From: Rhodospirillales bacterium
GTDB lineage: Bacteria; Pseudomonadota; Alphaproteobacteria; Rhodospirillales; Shumkoniaceae
NCBI GenBank assembly: GCA_028281785.1
Contig: JANQJG010000131.1
Coordinates: forward strand, 1 to 42,020
Direction: 5' to 3'
DNA: 42,020 bases
Positions 32,434-41,364 of this stretch are shown one piece after another. A program made the position numbers and the translations under genes. How positions within the stretch are numbered: position 1 is the stretch's first letter; every line of letters starts with the position of its first letter. The notes under the pieces were generated by a model, which worked only from the letters and a program-made list of their open reading frames with translations, was not told the origin of the DNA and did no database searches.

Positions 32434-33099
32434 ATGGAGAGCACGCCCTTCACGGTCGCCGACATCGTCGTCGTCGTGGTCCTTCTGATCTCGGCTCTGC
32501 TGGCCTATATGCGCGGCTTCGTGCACGAGGTGCTGTCGGTGGTCGGCTGGGTCGGCGCGATCTTCGCCACGATCTATGCGTTTCCCTATGTCCGCCCCTA
32601 TGCGCGGGAGATCATCGCAATCGAGCTGGCCGCCGATCTGGCCGCCGGGGTCGGCATCTTCGTGGTTACGCTGGTGGCGCTCTCCCTCATCACGCGGGCC
32701 GCGGCAAAGCTGGTGCATGCCAGCGCCCTCAACGTGCTCGACCGCTCGCTCGGCTTTCTGTTCGGCATCATCCGCGGCGGCGTGCTCGTCTGCCTCGCCT
32801 ATCTCGCCATCGACTGGCTGACGCCGGAGCAGCCGGACTGGCTGCGCTCGGCGCGCAGCATCAAGCTCATCGAGGCCGGAGCCGACACCCTGAAATCGCT
32901 GGTCCCCGAGGACGCCGCCTCGGCAAGCTCCGACGCGGCGGGCCGAGCCCAGCAGGAAGCCGAAAAAGTGCTTGAAACGCATCGGGCTTTGAGCGAAATC
33001 CTCAAGACGGAGCCGCAGGCGCCGTCTCTCCCCACCGAAGACGGTTACGGCCGGCGTGAGCGGCTTGACATGGATCGACTGATCCAGGGCAATCAGTGA
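32434..33099 (+). CDS. cvpA: CvpA family membrane protein
   Basis: This 221-aa inner-membrane protein has four helices within residues 1-125 (MESTPFTVADIVVVVVLLIS, then YMRGFVHEVLSVVGWVGAIFA, ending with SLGFLFGIIRGGVLVCLAYL) and a cytoplasmic, charged C-terminal tail of about 95 residues. CvpA was named for colicin V production in E. coli and lies before purF in many bacteria; its molecular function is unclear. It follows radA by one base and overlaps purF by four. Confidence 0.92.
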   Translation: MESTPFTVADIVVVVVLLISALLAYMRGFVHEVLSVVGWVGAIFATIYAFPYVRPYAREIIAIELAADLAAGVGIFVVTLVALSLITRAAAKLVHASALNVLDRSLGFLFGIIRGGVLVCLAYLAIDWLTPEQPDWLRSARSIKLIEAGADTLKSLVPEDAASASSDAAGRAQQEAEKVLETHRALSEILKTEPQAPSLPTEDGYGRRERLDMDRLIQGNQ

Positions 33100-34568
33100 C
33101 ACACAGCACGTCCCATCTAACCGCGTCCGAGCGGGATGACGATCATCTCCACGAGGAATGCGGAATCTTCGGCATTTTCGGCCATCAGGACGCGGCCGCC
33201 CACACCGCGCTCGGCCTCCACGCCCTGCAGCACAGGGGCCAGGAGGCGGCCGGCATCGTCAGCTTCGACGGCGAGCATTTTCACAGCCATCGCGCGCTCG
33301 GGCTGGTCGGCGACAATTTCAACTCCGAATCGATGATCCGGCGCCTGGACGGAAGCCGGGCGGTCGGCCATGTCCGCTACTCGACGAGCGGGGAGACCGT
33401 GCTGCGCAACGTGCAGCCCCTGTTCGCGGATTTCGAGTTCGGCGGCCTCGCCATCGCCCATAACGGCAATCTGACCAACGCCTATCAGGTGCGGCGCGCG
33501 CTGGTGCGCCAGGGATGCATCTTCCAGTCCACCTCGGACACCGAGACCATCATCCACCTGATCGCGATCAGCCACTATTCGACGGTCGTCGACCGCATGA
33601 TTGACGCGATGCGGCAATTGGAGGGCGCCTACTCCCTGGTGGCGCTGACTCAGAAGAAACTCATCGGCCTGCGGGACCCGCTGGGCGTGCGGCCGCTGGT
33701 CCTCGGCCGTCTGGGCGACACCCACCTGCTCGCTTCGGAGACCTGCGCCTTCGACATCCTGGGCGCGAAGTTCATCCGCGACGTTGAACCCGGCGAGATC
33801 GTGGTCATCGACGAGGACGGCGTACGCAGCATCAAGCCCTTCGTCAAGGCGCCGCCACGTTTCTGCATCTTCGAGTACATCTACTTCGCCCGCCCGGACA
33901 GCGTGGTCGAGGGCAAGAACGTCTACGCGGTGCGCAAGTGCATCGGGGCGGAACTCGCGCGGGAGAGCCATGTCGACGCGGACATGGTGGTGCCGGTTCC
34001 GGATTCGGGCGTGCCGGCGGCGCTGGGTTACGCCGAGCAGTCGGGCGTTCCCTTCGAGCTGGGAATCATTCGCAACCACTATGTGGGCCGCACCTTCATC
34101 GAGCCCACCGACAACATCCGCCATCTCGGCGTCAAGCTGAAGCACAACGCCAACCTCGCGCAACTCAAGGGCAAGCGGGTGGTCCTGGTCGACGATTCCA
34201 TCGTCCGCGGGACGACGTCCCTGAAGATCGTCGAGATGGTGCGCAGCGCCGGCGCCCGCGAGGTGCACATGCGGGTATCGAGCCCGCCGACGGCATTCTC
34301 CTGCTTCTACGGCATCGATACCCCGGCGCAGGACGAACTGATGGCCTCGCGGTTCGACATCGACGGCATGGCGCGGCAGATCGAGGTGGACACGCTGGCG
34401 TTCCTTTCCCTCGACGGCCTCTATCGCGCCGTCGGCGAGGCGCGGCGCAACGCGTCGGCTCCGCAATTCTGCGATGCCTGTTTTTCCGGCGACTACCCCA
34501 TTCCCCTGACCGACCGGACCGAAGGGCCGATCCCCGAGCAGCTGTCCCTGCTGACCGAGCAGGACTGA
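33096..34568 (+). CDS. purF: Amidophosphoribosyltransferase
   Basis: This 490-aa enzyme catalyses the first committed step of purine synthesis, moving the glutamine amide to PRPP. A 21-residue propeptide is followed by the catalytic Cys22 (EECGIFGIFGH), exposed after processing. The glutaminase domain runs to about residue 250; the PRPP motif is VVLVDDSIVRGTTS. The GTG start at 33096 overlaps the cvpA stop (GTGA), with AGGG upstream. Confidence 0.96.
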   Translation: MTHSTSHLTASERDDDHLHEECGIFGIFGHQDAAAHTALGLHALQHRGQEAAGIVSFDGEHFHSHRALGLVGDNFNSESMIRRLDGSRAVGHVRYSTSGETVLRNVQPLFADFEFGGLAIAHNGNLTNAYQVRRALVRQGCIFQSTSDTETIIHLIAISHYSTVVDRMIDAMRQLEGAYSLVALTQKKLIGLRDPLGVRPLVLGRLGDTHLLASETCAFDILGAKFIRDVEPGEIVVIDEDGVRSIKPFVKAPPRFCIFEYIYFARPDSVVEGKNVYAVRKCIGAELARESHVDADMVVPVPDSGVPAALGYAEQSGVPFELGIIRNHYVGRTFIEPTDNIRHLGVKLKHNANLAQLKGKRVVLVDDSIVRGTTSLKIVEMVRSAGAREVHMRVSSPPTAFSCFYGIDTPAQDELMASRFDIDGMARQIEVDTLAFLSLDGLYRAVGEARRNASAPQFCDACFSGDYPIPLTDRTEGPIPEQLSLLTEQD

Positions 34569-34570
34569 CG

Positions 34571-35293
34571 GTGGCCGGCGCCTCGCAGGTTTTGCGCCTG
34601 GAGGGCCGCGTGGCGCTGATCACCGGCGCCTCGCGGGGCATCGGCCGCGCCGTCGCCCTGCGCTTCGCCAAGGAGGGAGCCCAGGTCATTCTGGCGGCCC
34701 GCACGCGGGGCGCCCTCGAGGAGGTGGACGACGAGATCCGGGACGCCGGCGGGTCGGCGACGCTGGTGCCGGTGAACCTCACCGATTACAGCAAGGTCGA
34801 CGAGATGGGCGCGGCCGTGTTCGAGCGGTTCCGCCGGCTCGACGTCCTGGTCGGCAACGCCGGGATGCTCGGCGTGCCCGGCCCGCTACCGCATCTCGAT
34901 CCCAAGGTGTGGGCCGAGGTGATCGATACCAACCTGACCGCGAACTGGCGCCTGATCCGCAGCTTCGATCCGCTGCTCAGGATGAGCGACTCCGGGCGGG
35001 CGATCTTCGTCACCTCGGGCCTCGGGTCCGAGCCGCGCGCCTATTGGAACGCCTATGCCGTCAGCAAGGCGGCGCTGGAAATGATGGTCCGCGGCTACGC
35101 CGCCGAGCTTGCCAAGACGCCGGTCCGGGTCAACCTGCTCGATCCGGGAAACGTACGCACGGGGATGCGGGCGCAGGCCTTCCCCGGAGAGGACCCGATG
35201 ACGCTTGCGCCGCCCGAGACCGTGACCGACCTCTTCGTCGAACTGGCCGAAGCCGGCTGCCAGCGGCAGGGCGAGGTCGTCCGCGCATACTGA
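34571..35293 (+). CDS. SDR family oxidoreductase downstream of purF
   Basis: This 240-aa classical SDR has GASRGIG at residues 19-25, GNAG, Ser within FVTSGLGSE, Tyr162 and Lys166 (YAVSK). Arg44 and Arg46 after the second strand point to NADP. The GTG start lies two bases after the purF stop with AGGA before it; longer open sequence upstream is purF in another frame. An SDR at this place after purF is common in alphaproteobacteria, but the substrate is not known to me. Confidence 0.88.
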   Translation: MAGASQVLRLEGRVALITGASRGIGRAVALRFAKEGAQVILAARTRGALEEVDDEIRDAGGSATLVPVNLTDYSKVDEMGAAVFERFRRLDVLVGNAGMLGVPGPLPHLDPKVWAEVIDTNLTANWRLIRSFDPLLRMSDSGRAIFVTSGLGSEPRAYWNAYAVSKAALEMMVRGYAAELAKTPVRVNLLDPGNVRTGMRAQAFPGEDPMTLAPPETVTDLFVELAEAGCQRQGEVVRAY

Positions 35294-35300
35294 GTCCGCC

Positions 35301-35336
35301 AGGCGAAAAAGCCCGGGGACGTTCCCCCCAGCGCCT
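35301..35336. terminator. Nested hairpin between convergent genes
   Basis: AGGCG (35301-35305) pairs with CGCCT (35332-35336) and encloses GGGGA (35315-35319) with TCCCC (35323-35327). It fills the 41-base gap between the SDR gene and the DeoR-family gene. A U run is missing, so intrinsic termination is uncertain. Confidence 0.35.
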
Positions 35337-36108
35337 ATTTCGTCGTCGTGAGCGAGGCGACCATGACTTCCGCCGGAAGTGTTTTCAGTGCCTTGGCCAG
35401 CTCGCCGGTCGGCGGCCGATCGACGATTATATCACGGACCTTCTCCAGATTCGGGACGCGAACGGAGGCAATCCGGTTGAATTTGCTGTGGTCGGCGAGC
35501 ACGACCGGCCGACGCGCCAGGGCCAGCATCTGGCCGCGCAGTTCGGCGGCCTCCCGCGTAAAGTCCATCAGCCAGGGGTGCGGCGACAGGGCGCCGGCGC
35601 CAACGAAGGCGAAGTCGACGAAGTAATTGGCCAGCATGGCGGTGGCGTCGCGCCCCATCATCGCCCCCTCGTCGGGCAGCAAATCGCCGCCCAGCATGAG
35701 GACGCGATTGTCGTTGTGCCCGCCGAGACGCGTGCCGGCGCGAATGTCATTGGTGATGATGGTCAGGCGCCGGGCCGTCATCAGCGCCTCGACCAGTCCC
35801 TGGATCGTCGTCCCCGAATCGAGGATGATGGAAGCCCCGTCCGGGACCAGCGCGGCAGCGGCCCGGCCGATAGCGCGCTTGCCCTCCATGTTGACGCTCA
35901 TGCGTTCGGAGAAAGTGGGCTCGAATGTATCGAGGGACAGGGCTCCGCCATGCGTCTTGCGCAAGCGATTCTCACGATGAAGGCGCGTGATATCGCGGCG
36001 AATCGTCTCCCGGGAAACCTTCAGCCAGCGATGAAGGTCGGTGATCGACACCGCCCCTTTTTCGCCCAGCAGGTCGAGAATCATCCCACGTCTTTGTTCG
36101 GCGAGCAT
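35335..36108 (-). CDS. DeoR/GlpR family transcriptional regulator
   Basis: This 257-aa regulator has an N-terminal winged helix (MLAEQRRGMILDLLGEKGAVSITDL, then RWLKVSRETIRRDITRLHRENRL) and a C-terminal DeoR sensor domain with DSGTTIQGLVEAL, ITNDIRAG and VLADHSKFNR. DeoR proteins usually respond to sugar phosphates. The ATG at 36108 is chosen because all family members start just before the EQRR motif; GAGG lies six bases upstream. No sugar kinase or transporter is adjacent; it diverges from the unrecognised 292-aa gene, which may be its target. Confidence 0.9.
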   Translation of the reverse strand: MLAEQRRGMILDLLGEKGAVSITDLHRWLKVSRETIRRDITRLHRENRLRKTHGGALSLDTFEPTFSERMSVNMEGKRAIGRAAAALVPDGASIILDSGTTIQGLVEALMTARRLTIITNDIRAGTRLGGHNDNRVLMLGGDLLPDEGAMMGRDATAMLANYFVDFAFVGAGALSPHPWLMDFTREAAELRGQMLALARRPVVLADHSKFNRIASVRVPNLEKVRDIIVDRPPTGELAKALKTLPAEVMVASLTTTK

Positions 36109-36307
36109 CCTTGGCCTCGTTCCCAGTGGCGCCCGCAAACCTATCCGTCGAGGCACCGATCAGCCAACGATTTCGTGGATTCCGCCGGGAAGACAAGGAC
36201 GCAACGCCCATCAAAAAAGCGCGAAGTAGACTTATTCTGCGTTTTCAGGGCTGCTATTCCCGTAAATCTCTTCTACAGATTGGGGAGAGCGACGGGACGA
36301 GGCAAAA

Positions 36308-37186
36308 ATGACGGGGCACGGGGACCACTGGAACTGCGTGAGCCGGGATGTGGAGATGGCGGTCACGCGCTTTCTTCCGCTGACCACCCAGCATGGCGAG
36401 CCGGTCGTCGGCAGCACGAGTGTCCTGCCCTTCCAGATGGACGAGGACGGCAACACGGTCGAGGGCGAGTTCGAGGGCCGGTCCATCGGCCTCGTCCATA
36501 CCGATGGGCCGGTGCGCACCGTCGCCGTGCTGGTGCCCGACGCGCGCGGGGAGTCGACCCATGTCTGGACGGTCTATCCCTTTGCCAAGGCCGGAATCGA
36601 ACATCGCCTGAGAATCACCGAGATCCGCGAGTGGGAGAATCGGGTCGAGGCGGAGATCACCGCCGAGACCGTGGACGGGTACCTCATCACGTTCTTCGAT
36701 GTGTTCTATTTCCAGAACGCGCCGCTCTACGAGATCGGCAAGGACTACACGTTCAAACTCGGCGCCCTCGCCTATGACATGCAGGTCGCCGAGGAGCGTT
36801 CCTTCGAGATCACCGACCCCGAGAGCGTGCGGGTCCTGCGAGAAGCGCGCCGAGAGGCGGGTGTCGAGGATGAGGAGCCCGGGAACGGGCCCATCGAGGT
36901 CCACACGCGGGGGATGGCGGCGCTATTCCCCATCGAGGACTGGGATCCCTCGGACTTCAGTTTCCATGGGCCGACCAAGGAGGTTCTGACAACGCCCTTG
37001 GACGACCAGGACTTTTATCAGCTCGTGACCACCGTGCTGCGCGGCGAGCAGGATTTCGACATTCCGATTCTCGCCGCCGACCATGTTCTCGAGGGCGGAC
37101 GCCCGGCGGTCGGCGACGATGTTACGGGCGCGATCTGGATCCATGGACATCTGATCGACGACGAGACGAGCCAAGAGCCTGTTTGA
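36308..37186 (+). CDS. Unrecognised 292-aa protein, beta-rich with two OB-like parts
   Basis: I cannot name this family. The sequence is soluble, acidic and rich in predicted strands. One part around residues 100-165 (HRLRITEIREWENRVEAEITAE, then GYLITFFDVFYFQNAPLYEIG, then DYTFKLGALAY) and the C-terminal part (VGDDVTGAIWIHGHLIDDE) look like OB-type barrels. No signal peptide, membrane helix, or catalytic motif is visible. GAGG lies six bases before the ATG. It is divergent from the DeoR gene (199-base gap) and 78 bases before the EamA transporter gene. Codon use matches its neighbours, so it is a real gene. Confidence 0.75.
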   Translation: MTGHGDHWNCVSRDVEMAVTRFLPLTTQHGEPVVGSTSVLPFQMDEDGNTVEGEFEGRSIGLVHTDGPVRTVAVLVPDARGESTHVWTVYPFAKAGIEHRLRITEIREWENRVEAEITAETVDGYLITFFDVFYFQNAPLYEIGKDYTFKLGALAYDMQVAEERSFEITDPESVRVLREARREAGVEDEEPGNGPIEVHTRGMAALFPIEDWDPSDFSFHGPTKEVLTTPLDDQDFYQLVTTVLRGEQDFDIPILAADHVLEGGRPAVGDDVTGAIWIHGHLIDDETSQEPV

Positions 37187-37264
37187 GAAGTCGCACGGCC
37201 CCGCAAACTGCGATAGTCTGACCCACTTTCCTGCACTCGACGAACCGGAAAAGCGGACGCCCCG

Positions 37265-38188
37265 ATGCCGGTCAACGGCGACCTTCTCGCGACGCGCGAC
37301 CGCATCGCCTTCGGCATCGGGGTGATGGCGCTCGCCGTCTGTCTCCTGTCGAGCCTGGACGCGACCGTCAAATGGCTCACCGGGAGCTATTCGGTCATCC
37401 AGATCATCTTCTTCCGCAATCTGTTCGCCCTCCTGCCCGTATGGATGCTGGTTCACCGCGAGGGCGGCATTGGGGCGCTGCGGACCCGCCAGCCCGGGGT
37501 GCATCTTTATCGGAGCGCGCTGATCCTGATCATCTCCTATTCCTTCTTCTGGGCCATCTCCCACATGGAACTGGCCGACGCGACGGCGATCTTCTTCACC
37601 GTGCCGCTGTTCATCACCGTCCTGTCGATCCCGCTGCTCGGCGAGCAGGTGGGGCGGCGGCGATGGGGTGCGGTCATCGTGGGCTTCCTCGGTGCATTGG
37701 TGATTCTAAGGCCGGGAGGCGGCGTGTTCGACTGGCCGGCGCTGGCCGTGCTGGTGACCAGCATCGGCTACGCTCTGTTGATGATCTCCAACCGGGCGCA
37801 GCGGGGCCGGGAGACCGTCTCCGCCCTCACCTTCTATCCGACGGTTGGGGCGCTGGCGATATCGGGGCTGTTGCTGCCCCTGGTTTGGACGACACCGTCT
37901 CTCTCCGATCTGCTGCTGCTGGTCCTGGTCGGCCTGCTTGGCGGCGTCGGCCAGATCTGCCTGATCACCGCTTTCCGCTATGCGCCCGCGGTCGTCATCG
38001 CGCCTTTCGACTACACCACGCTTTTGTGGGCGACGTTCTATGGATACGTGCTCTGGGGCGACCTTCCCAGCCTCACGACACTCGTTGGCGCCGTCGTCAT
38101 CGCGTTGGGCGGGATCTACATCCTGCGGCGCGAGACCTCGGCGGCAACCCGCCCCGCCCCCGTCGAAACCAAGAACGCTGCTGAATAG
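37265..38188 (+). CDS. EamA/DMT family transporter
   Basis: This 307-aa membrane protein has ten helices in two EamA repeats (first about residues 13-145, second 155-290), with the glycine-rich GALVILRPGGG ending the first half and GAVVIALGGIYILRR at the end. DMT exporters carry metabolites or amino acids across the inner membrane; the substrate is unknown. The gene ends directly before the candidate Pho box of phnWX. Confidence 0.9.
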   Translation: MPVNGDLLATRDRIAFGIGVMALAVCLLSSLDATVKWLTGSYSVIQIIFFRNLFALLPVWMLVHREGGIGALRTRQPGVHLYRSALILIISYSFFWAISHMELADATAIFFTVPLFITVLSIPLLGEQVGRRRWGAVIVGFLGALVILRPGGGVFDWPALAVLVTSIGYALLMISNRAQRGRETVSALTFYPTVGALAISGLLLPLVWTTPSLSDLLLLVLVGLLGGVGQICLITAFRYAPAVVIAPFDYTTLLWATFYGYVLWGDLPSLTTLVGAVVIALGGIYILRRETSAATRPAPVETKNAAE

Positions 38189-38206
38189 CTGTCATCGAGT
38201 CGTCAC
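38189..38206 (+). promoter_or_regulatory. Candidate Pho box upstream of phnW
   Basis: CTGTCAT-CGAG-TCGTCAC fits the PhoB-box layout (two seven-base direct repeats, four-base spacer): the first repeat matches CTGTCAT exactly, the second matches five of seven positions. It lies 80-97 bases before the phnW start. A perfect-arm palindrome ACAGAACATTCTGT follows at 38205-38218. Phosphate-starvation control is expected for phosphonate genes. Confidence 0.45.
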
Positions 38207-38285
38207 AGAACATTCTGTTGATTTTTGTGGCAAGATGACCTTTTTTGACTGAAACAGCGATTTACCTTTGTCTCCTTCTGCCCGC

Positions 38286-39425
38286 ATGACGATCATGACG
38301 CCGCCGCTCGACGATCCCCTCCTGCTGACTCCCGGCCCCCTTACGACATCGGCAGAGACCAAGCGCGCGGCCCTTCGCGACCTGGGCTCCTGGGATGCCG
38401 ATTTCATCGCCCTCACGGCCGACATCCGCGACCGCCTCCTGGCCATCGCCGGCGCCACTGGCAGTCATGTCTGCGTGCCGGTCCAGGGCAGCGGCACCTT
38501 CGCCGTGGAGGCGGCCCTGGGCACGCTGGTTGCGCGCGACGGCAAGGCGCTGGTCCTGGTCAACGGCGCTTATGGCGCGCGCATCGCCAGGACGTTCGAA
38601 CGAATGGGACGCGATCACGCCGTCCATGAAACCGACGAGGTGACGCCGCCCGACCCGGCCGAGGTCGCGGCCCGCCTGGCCCGCGATCCGGCCATCAGCC
38701 ATGTCGCCGCGGTCCATTGCGAGACGACCACCGGCCTGCTCAACCCCATCGAGCAGATCGCGGAGGCCGTTGCCGGACAGGGACGCCGGCTGATCATCGA
38801 CGCCATGAGCAGCTTCGGCGCCCTGCCGCTCGACGCCCGCCGCATCCCCTATGAGGCCCTGGTCTGCTGCGCCAACAAATGCCTGGAGGGCATCCCGGGC
38901 CTGGGCTTCGCAATCATCCGCCGCGAGGCGCTCGCGGCCTGCGAGGGAAACGCCCATTCGCTGAGCCTCGACCTCCACGACCAGTGGCGGGAGTTGGAAC
39001 GTAGCGGCCGCTGGCGTTTTTCTCCGCCGACCCATGTGGCGGCGGCGCTGGCGAGGGCGCTCGACCAGTTCGAAGCGGAGGGCGGGATCGCCGCCCGGGG
39101 CCGCCGCTATGCCGAGAACTACCGGGTGCTGGTGACGGGCATGCGGGGGCTCGGCTTCCAGCCGCTGCTGCCCGAGGCGGTGCAGGCTCCGATCATCGTC
39201 AGCTTCCGAACGCCGGACGACCCGCGCTTCGACTTCGACCGGTTCTACGGGGCGCTCAAGCGGCGGGGCTTCATCATCTATCCAGGCAAGCTCACCCGCG
39301 CCGAGACCTTCCGCATCGCCTGCATCGGGCATCTTTTCCCGGGCGACATGGCCCGCGCGGTCGAGGCCGTGGGCGCGGCCATCGACGAGATCGGCCTGCG
39401 CGTGCGGACGGCGGCAACGGCGTGA
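38286..39425 (+). CDS. phnW: 2-aminoethylphosphonate--pyruvate transaminase
   Basis: This 379-aa PLP enzyme converts 2-aminoethylphosphonate and pyruvate to phosphonoacetaldehyde and alanine. The family opening LLLTPGPLTTS, the VPVQGSGTFAVEAALGT stretch, DAMSSFGALPLD, and the PLP Lys198 in CCANKCLEGIPGLGF are seen, as is the final KLTRAETFRIACIGHLFP. I start at ATG 38286; a second ATG nine bases later is possible, and no Shine-Dalgarno is clear. It pairs with phnX 21 bases downstream. Confidence 0.95.
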   Translation: MTIMTPPLDDPLLLTPGPLTTSAETKRAALRDLGSWDADFIALTADIRDRLLAIAGATGSHVCVPVQGSGTFAVEAALGTLVARDGKALVLVNGAYGARIARTFERMGRDHAVHETDEVTPPDPAEVAARLARDPAISHVAAVHCETTTGLLNPIEQIAEAVAGQGRRLIIDAMSSFGALPLDARRIPYEALVCCANKCLEGIPGLGFAIIRREALAACEGNAHSLSLDLHDQWRELERSGRWRFSPPTHVAAALARALDQFEAEGGIAARGRRYAENYRVLVTGMRGLGFQPLLPEAVQAPIIVSFRTPDDPRFDFDRFYGALKRRGFIIYPGKLTRAETFRIACIGHLFPGDMARAVEAVGAAIDEIGLRVRTAATA

Positions 39426-39446
39426 CGCAGCGATGAGGACAACCGA

Positions 39447-40277
39447 ATGACCTTCCGTTACGAGCGCAGCTATCGCGGACCGATCCGCGCGGTGATCCTG
39501 GACTGGGCCGGAACGACCATGGATTTCGGCTGCCAGGCCCCGGCCCTCGTTTATGTCGAGGTCTTCCGGCACGCCGGCGTGCCGATCTCCATCGCGGAGG
39601 CGCGGGCGCCCATGGGGGCCCATAAGCGGGACCACCTTCAGGCGATCACGGAGATGGAGGATGTGCGCCGGCGCTGGACGGAGGCGCATGGACGCCCGCC
39701 CGAAGAAGCCGACATCGACCTTATGTACGCGGAGTTCGTGCCGCTGCAGGTCGCCTGCCTGTCCGAGCATTCGGAGCTGATCCCGGGGACGCTGGAGGCG
39801 ATCGAGACCTGCCGCGAGCGCGGCTACCGCATCGGTACGACCACCGGCTACACGCGCGAGATGATGGAGGTGAACCTCGCCGACGCGGCCAGACAAGGCT
39901 ACGCGCCGGACGCCACCGTCTGCGCTTCCGACGTGCCGGTCGGCCGGCCGTTGCCCTTCATGTGCCTGAAGGCCGCGATCGACCTGGAGGTCTCGCCCCT
40001 GGCCGCTTGCGTCAAGGTGGACGACACCCCCACGGGCATCGAGGAAGGGCTGAACGCCGGCATGTGGACGGTGGGGTTTGCCGTTTCCGGCAACGAAGTG
40101 GGACTGACGCGCGCCGAATGGACGGCACTTTCGGAGGCCGAGCAGGAGGTTCCGCGCGCGCGGGCCGCCGACCGCATGTGGCGGGCCGGCGCCCATGAGG
40201 TGGTCGACAGCATCCGCGACCTGATCCCCTGCCTCGACGCCATCGAGGGCCGCCTGGCCCGCGGGGAGAAGCCGTAG
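39447..40277 (+). CDS. phnX: Phosphonoacetaldehyde hydrolase
   Basis: This 276-aa HAD-superfamily enzyme breaks the C-P bond of phosphonoacetaldehyde to give acetaldehyde and phosphate. The nucleophile Asp19 is in LDWAGT, and the Schiff-base Lys60 is in MGAHKRDH, the feature that separates PhnX from other HAD proteins. TTTGYTREMM and VKVDDTPTGIEEGLNAGMWTVG are typical. Length matches the family. With PhnW it forms the complete 2-aminoethylphosphonate pathway; no phosphonate transporter is adjacent. Confidence 0.95.
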   Translation: MTFRYERSYRGPIRAVILDWAGTTMDFGCQAPALVYVEVFRHAGVPISIAEARAPMGAHKRDHLQAITEMEDVRRRWTEAHGRPPEEADIDLMYAEFVPLQVACLSEHSELIPGTLEAIETCRERGYRIGTTTGYTREMMEVNLADAARQGYAPDATVCASDVPVGRPLPFMCLKAAIDLEVSPLAACVKVDDTPTGIEEGLNAGMWTVGFAVSGNEVGLTRAEWTALSEAEQEVPRARAADRMWRAGAHEVVDSIRDLIPCLDAIEGRLARGEKP

Positions 40278-40291
40278 CCCCGCTTTGCCCG

Positions 40292-41218
40292 TCAGTTGTC
40301 CGGCCGGCCGTCGACCCAGGGTTCGAGGACGGCGGCGGCAAAGGCGTGAATCGGCGTCGGGACGCCGTGCGCCTCCCCGAGCCGGGCAATGGCGCCGGAC
40401 AGCCAGGGGAGTTCCAGCCGGCGACCGTTCTCAAGATCGTGATGCATCGAGGACGACATCCCGGGGGGCATGCCGGAACAGAAGGTCCAGAACCGTTTGG
40501 CCACGTCCTCGGGCAGCGACACGCCAAGGGCCCGCGCCACCGCCACGCCTTCCCCGAGACCCTGCCGGAACAACCCGCCCAGCCCGTCATGCCGCTGGAA
40601 GCCCCACGCGGGCAGGCGGGAGAGCGCCGTGATCGCGCTGAACGTGGACAGGAACACCATCTTCTTCCAGATTTCGGTGGTCACGTCCTCGATGAGTTGC
40701 GCGTCGACCCGCGCGCCGACGAGGATGTCCCGAAAATCGCTCAGCACGTCCGTCTGCGTGGGATGGAACGGACCGAACATGAACTCCGCAAAGCCGCTCG
40801 TGTGCTTGATGACCCCGGGACTCTCGATCGCCGCGCCGATTCGCGCCACGCCGCCGGCCGCGGCCTGCTCGCCGAGCGCCGCCTTCAGGGTGGAGGGGGC
40901 CTCGACCCCGTTGAGGAAGGGGACGACCACGGTGCCCTCCCCGACCATCGGCCGGACGGCGCGGGCCGCCGCCTCCATGTCGTAGAGCTTGACGGTGAAG
41001 ACCACGACATCGACCGGGCCAACGGAAGCGGGATCGTCGGTGGCGGTGACTTTCGGCAGTTCAAGCGTGCCGGAATCGCTGACGATGCGGAGCCCGCCCG
41101 AGCGCATGGCGTCGAGATGGGCGCCCCGCGCGATGAAGGTGACATCGTTCCCGCCGTCCTGAAGCCGCGCGCCGAGATAGCCGCCGACCCCGCCACTTCC
41201 CATGATCGCGATGCGCAT
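40292..41218 (-). CDS. Ketopantoate reductase family protein (2-dehydropantoate 2-reductase)
   Basis: This 308-aa protein has an N-terminal Rossmann motif (MGSGGVGGYLGARL, residues 6-19), the EIWKKMVF segment with the family's catalytic lysine, and an ApbA C-terminal domain with the conserved SSMHHDLENGRRLEL. It would reduce ketopantoate to pantoate with NADPH for CoA synthesis, but PanE-like paralogues with other 2-keto acids are frequent, so no symbol is given. Convergent with phnX after 14 bases; divergent from the MarC gene. Confidence 0.88.
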   Translation of the reverse strand: MRIAIMGSGGVGGYLGARLQDGGNDVTFIARGAHLDAMRSGGLRIVSDSGTLELPKVTATDDPASVGPVDVVVFTVKLYDMEAAARAVRPMVGEGTVVVPFLNGVEAPSTLKAALGEQAAAGGVARIGAAIESPGVIKHTSGFAEFMFGPFHPTQTDVLSDFRDILVGARVDAQLIEDVTTEIWKKMVFLSTFSAITALSRLPAWGFQRHDGLGGLFRQGLGEGVAVARALGVSLPEDVAKRFWTFCSGMPPGMSSSMHHDLENGRRLELPWLSGAIARLGEAHGVPTPIHAFAAAVLEPWVDGRPDN

Positions 41219-41364
41219 GATCCCCCCTGCGACAAGCCTTCACCGTCGACTCCGATCATAGCGCGCCCAAGGAAATCCTTCAGCCGGTCTCTTCAGCGGG
41301 CAAGGCCCCGGTCGCCATTGCCAAAGCGCGCGCGCCGGCTCATTCTCCTGCCGGGAGGAACGCC

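Noticed and set aside
30150-32465. Long minus-strand open frame of 771 codons
   Set aside because: Antisense to mlaF and radA. The translation is rich in Ala, Gly, Arg and His with no family motif.
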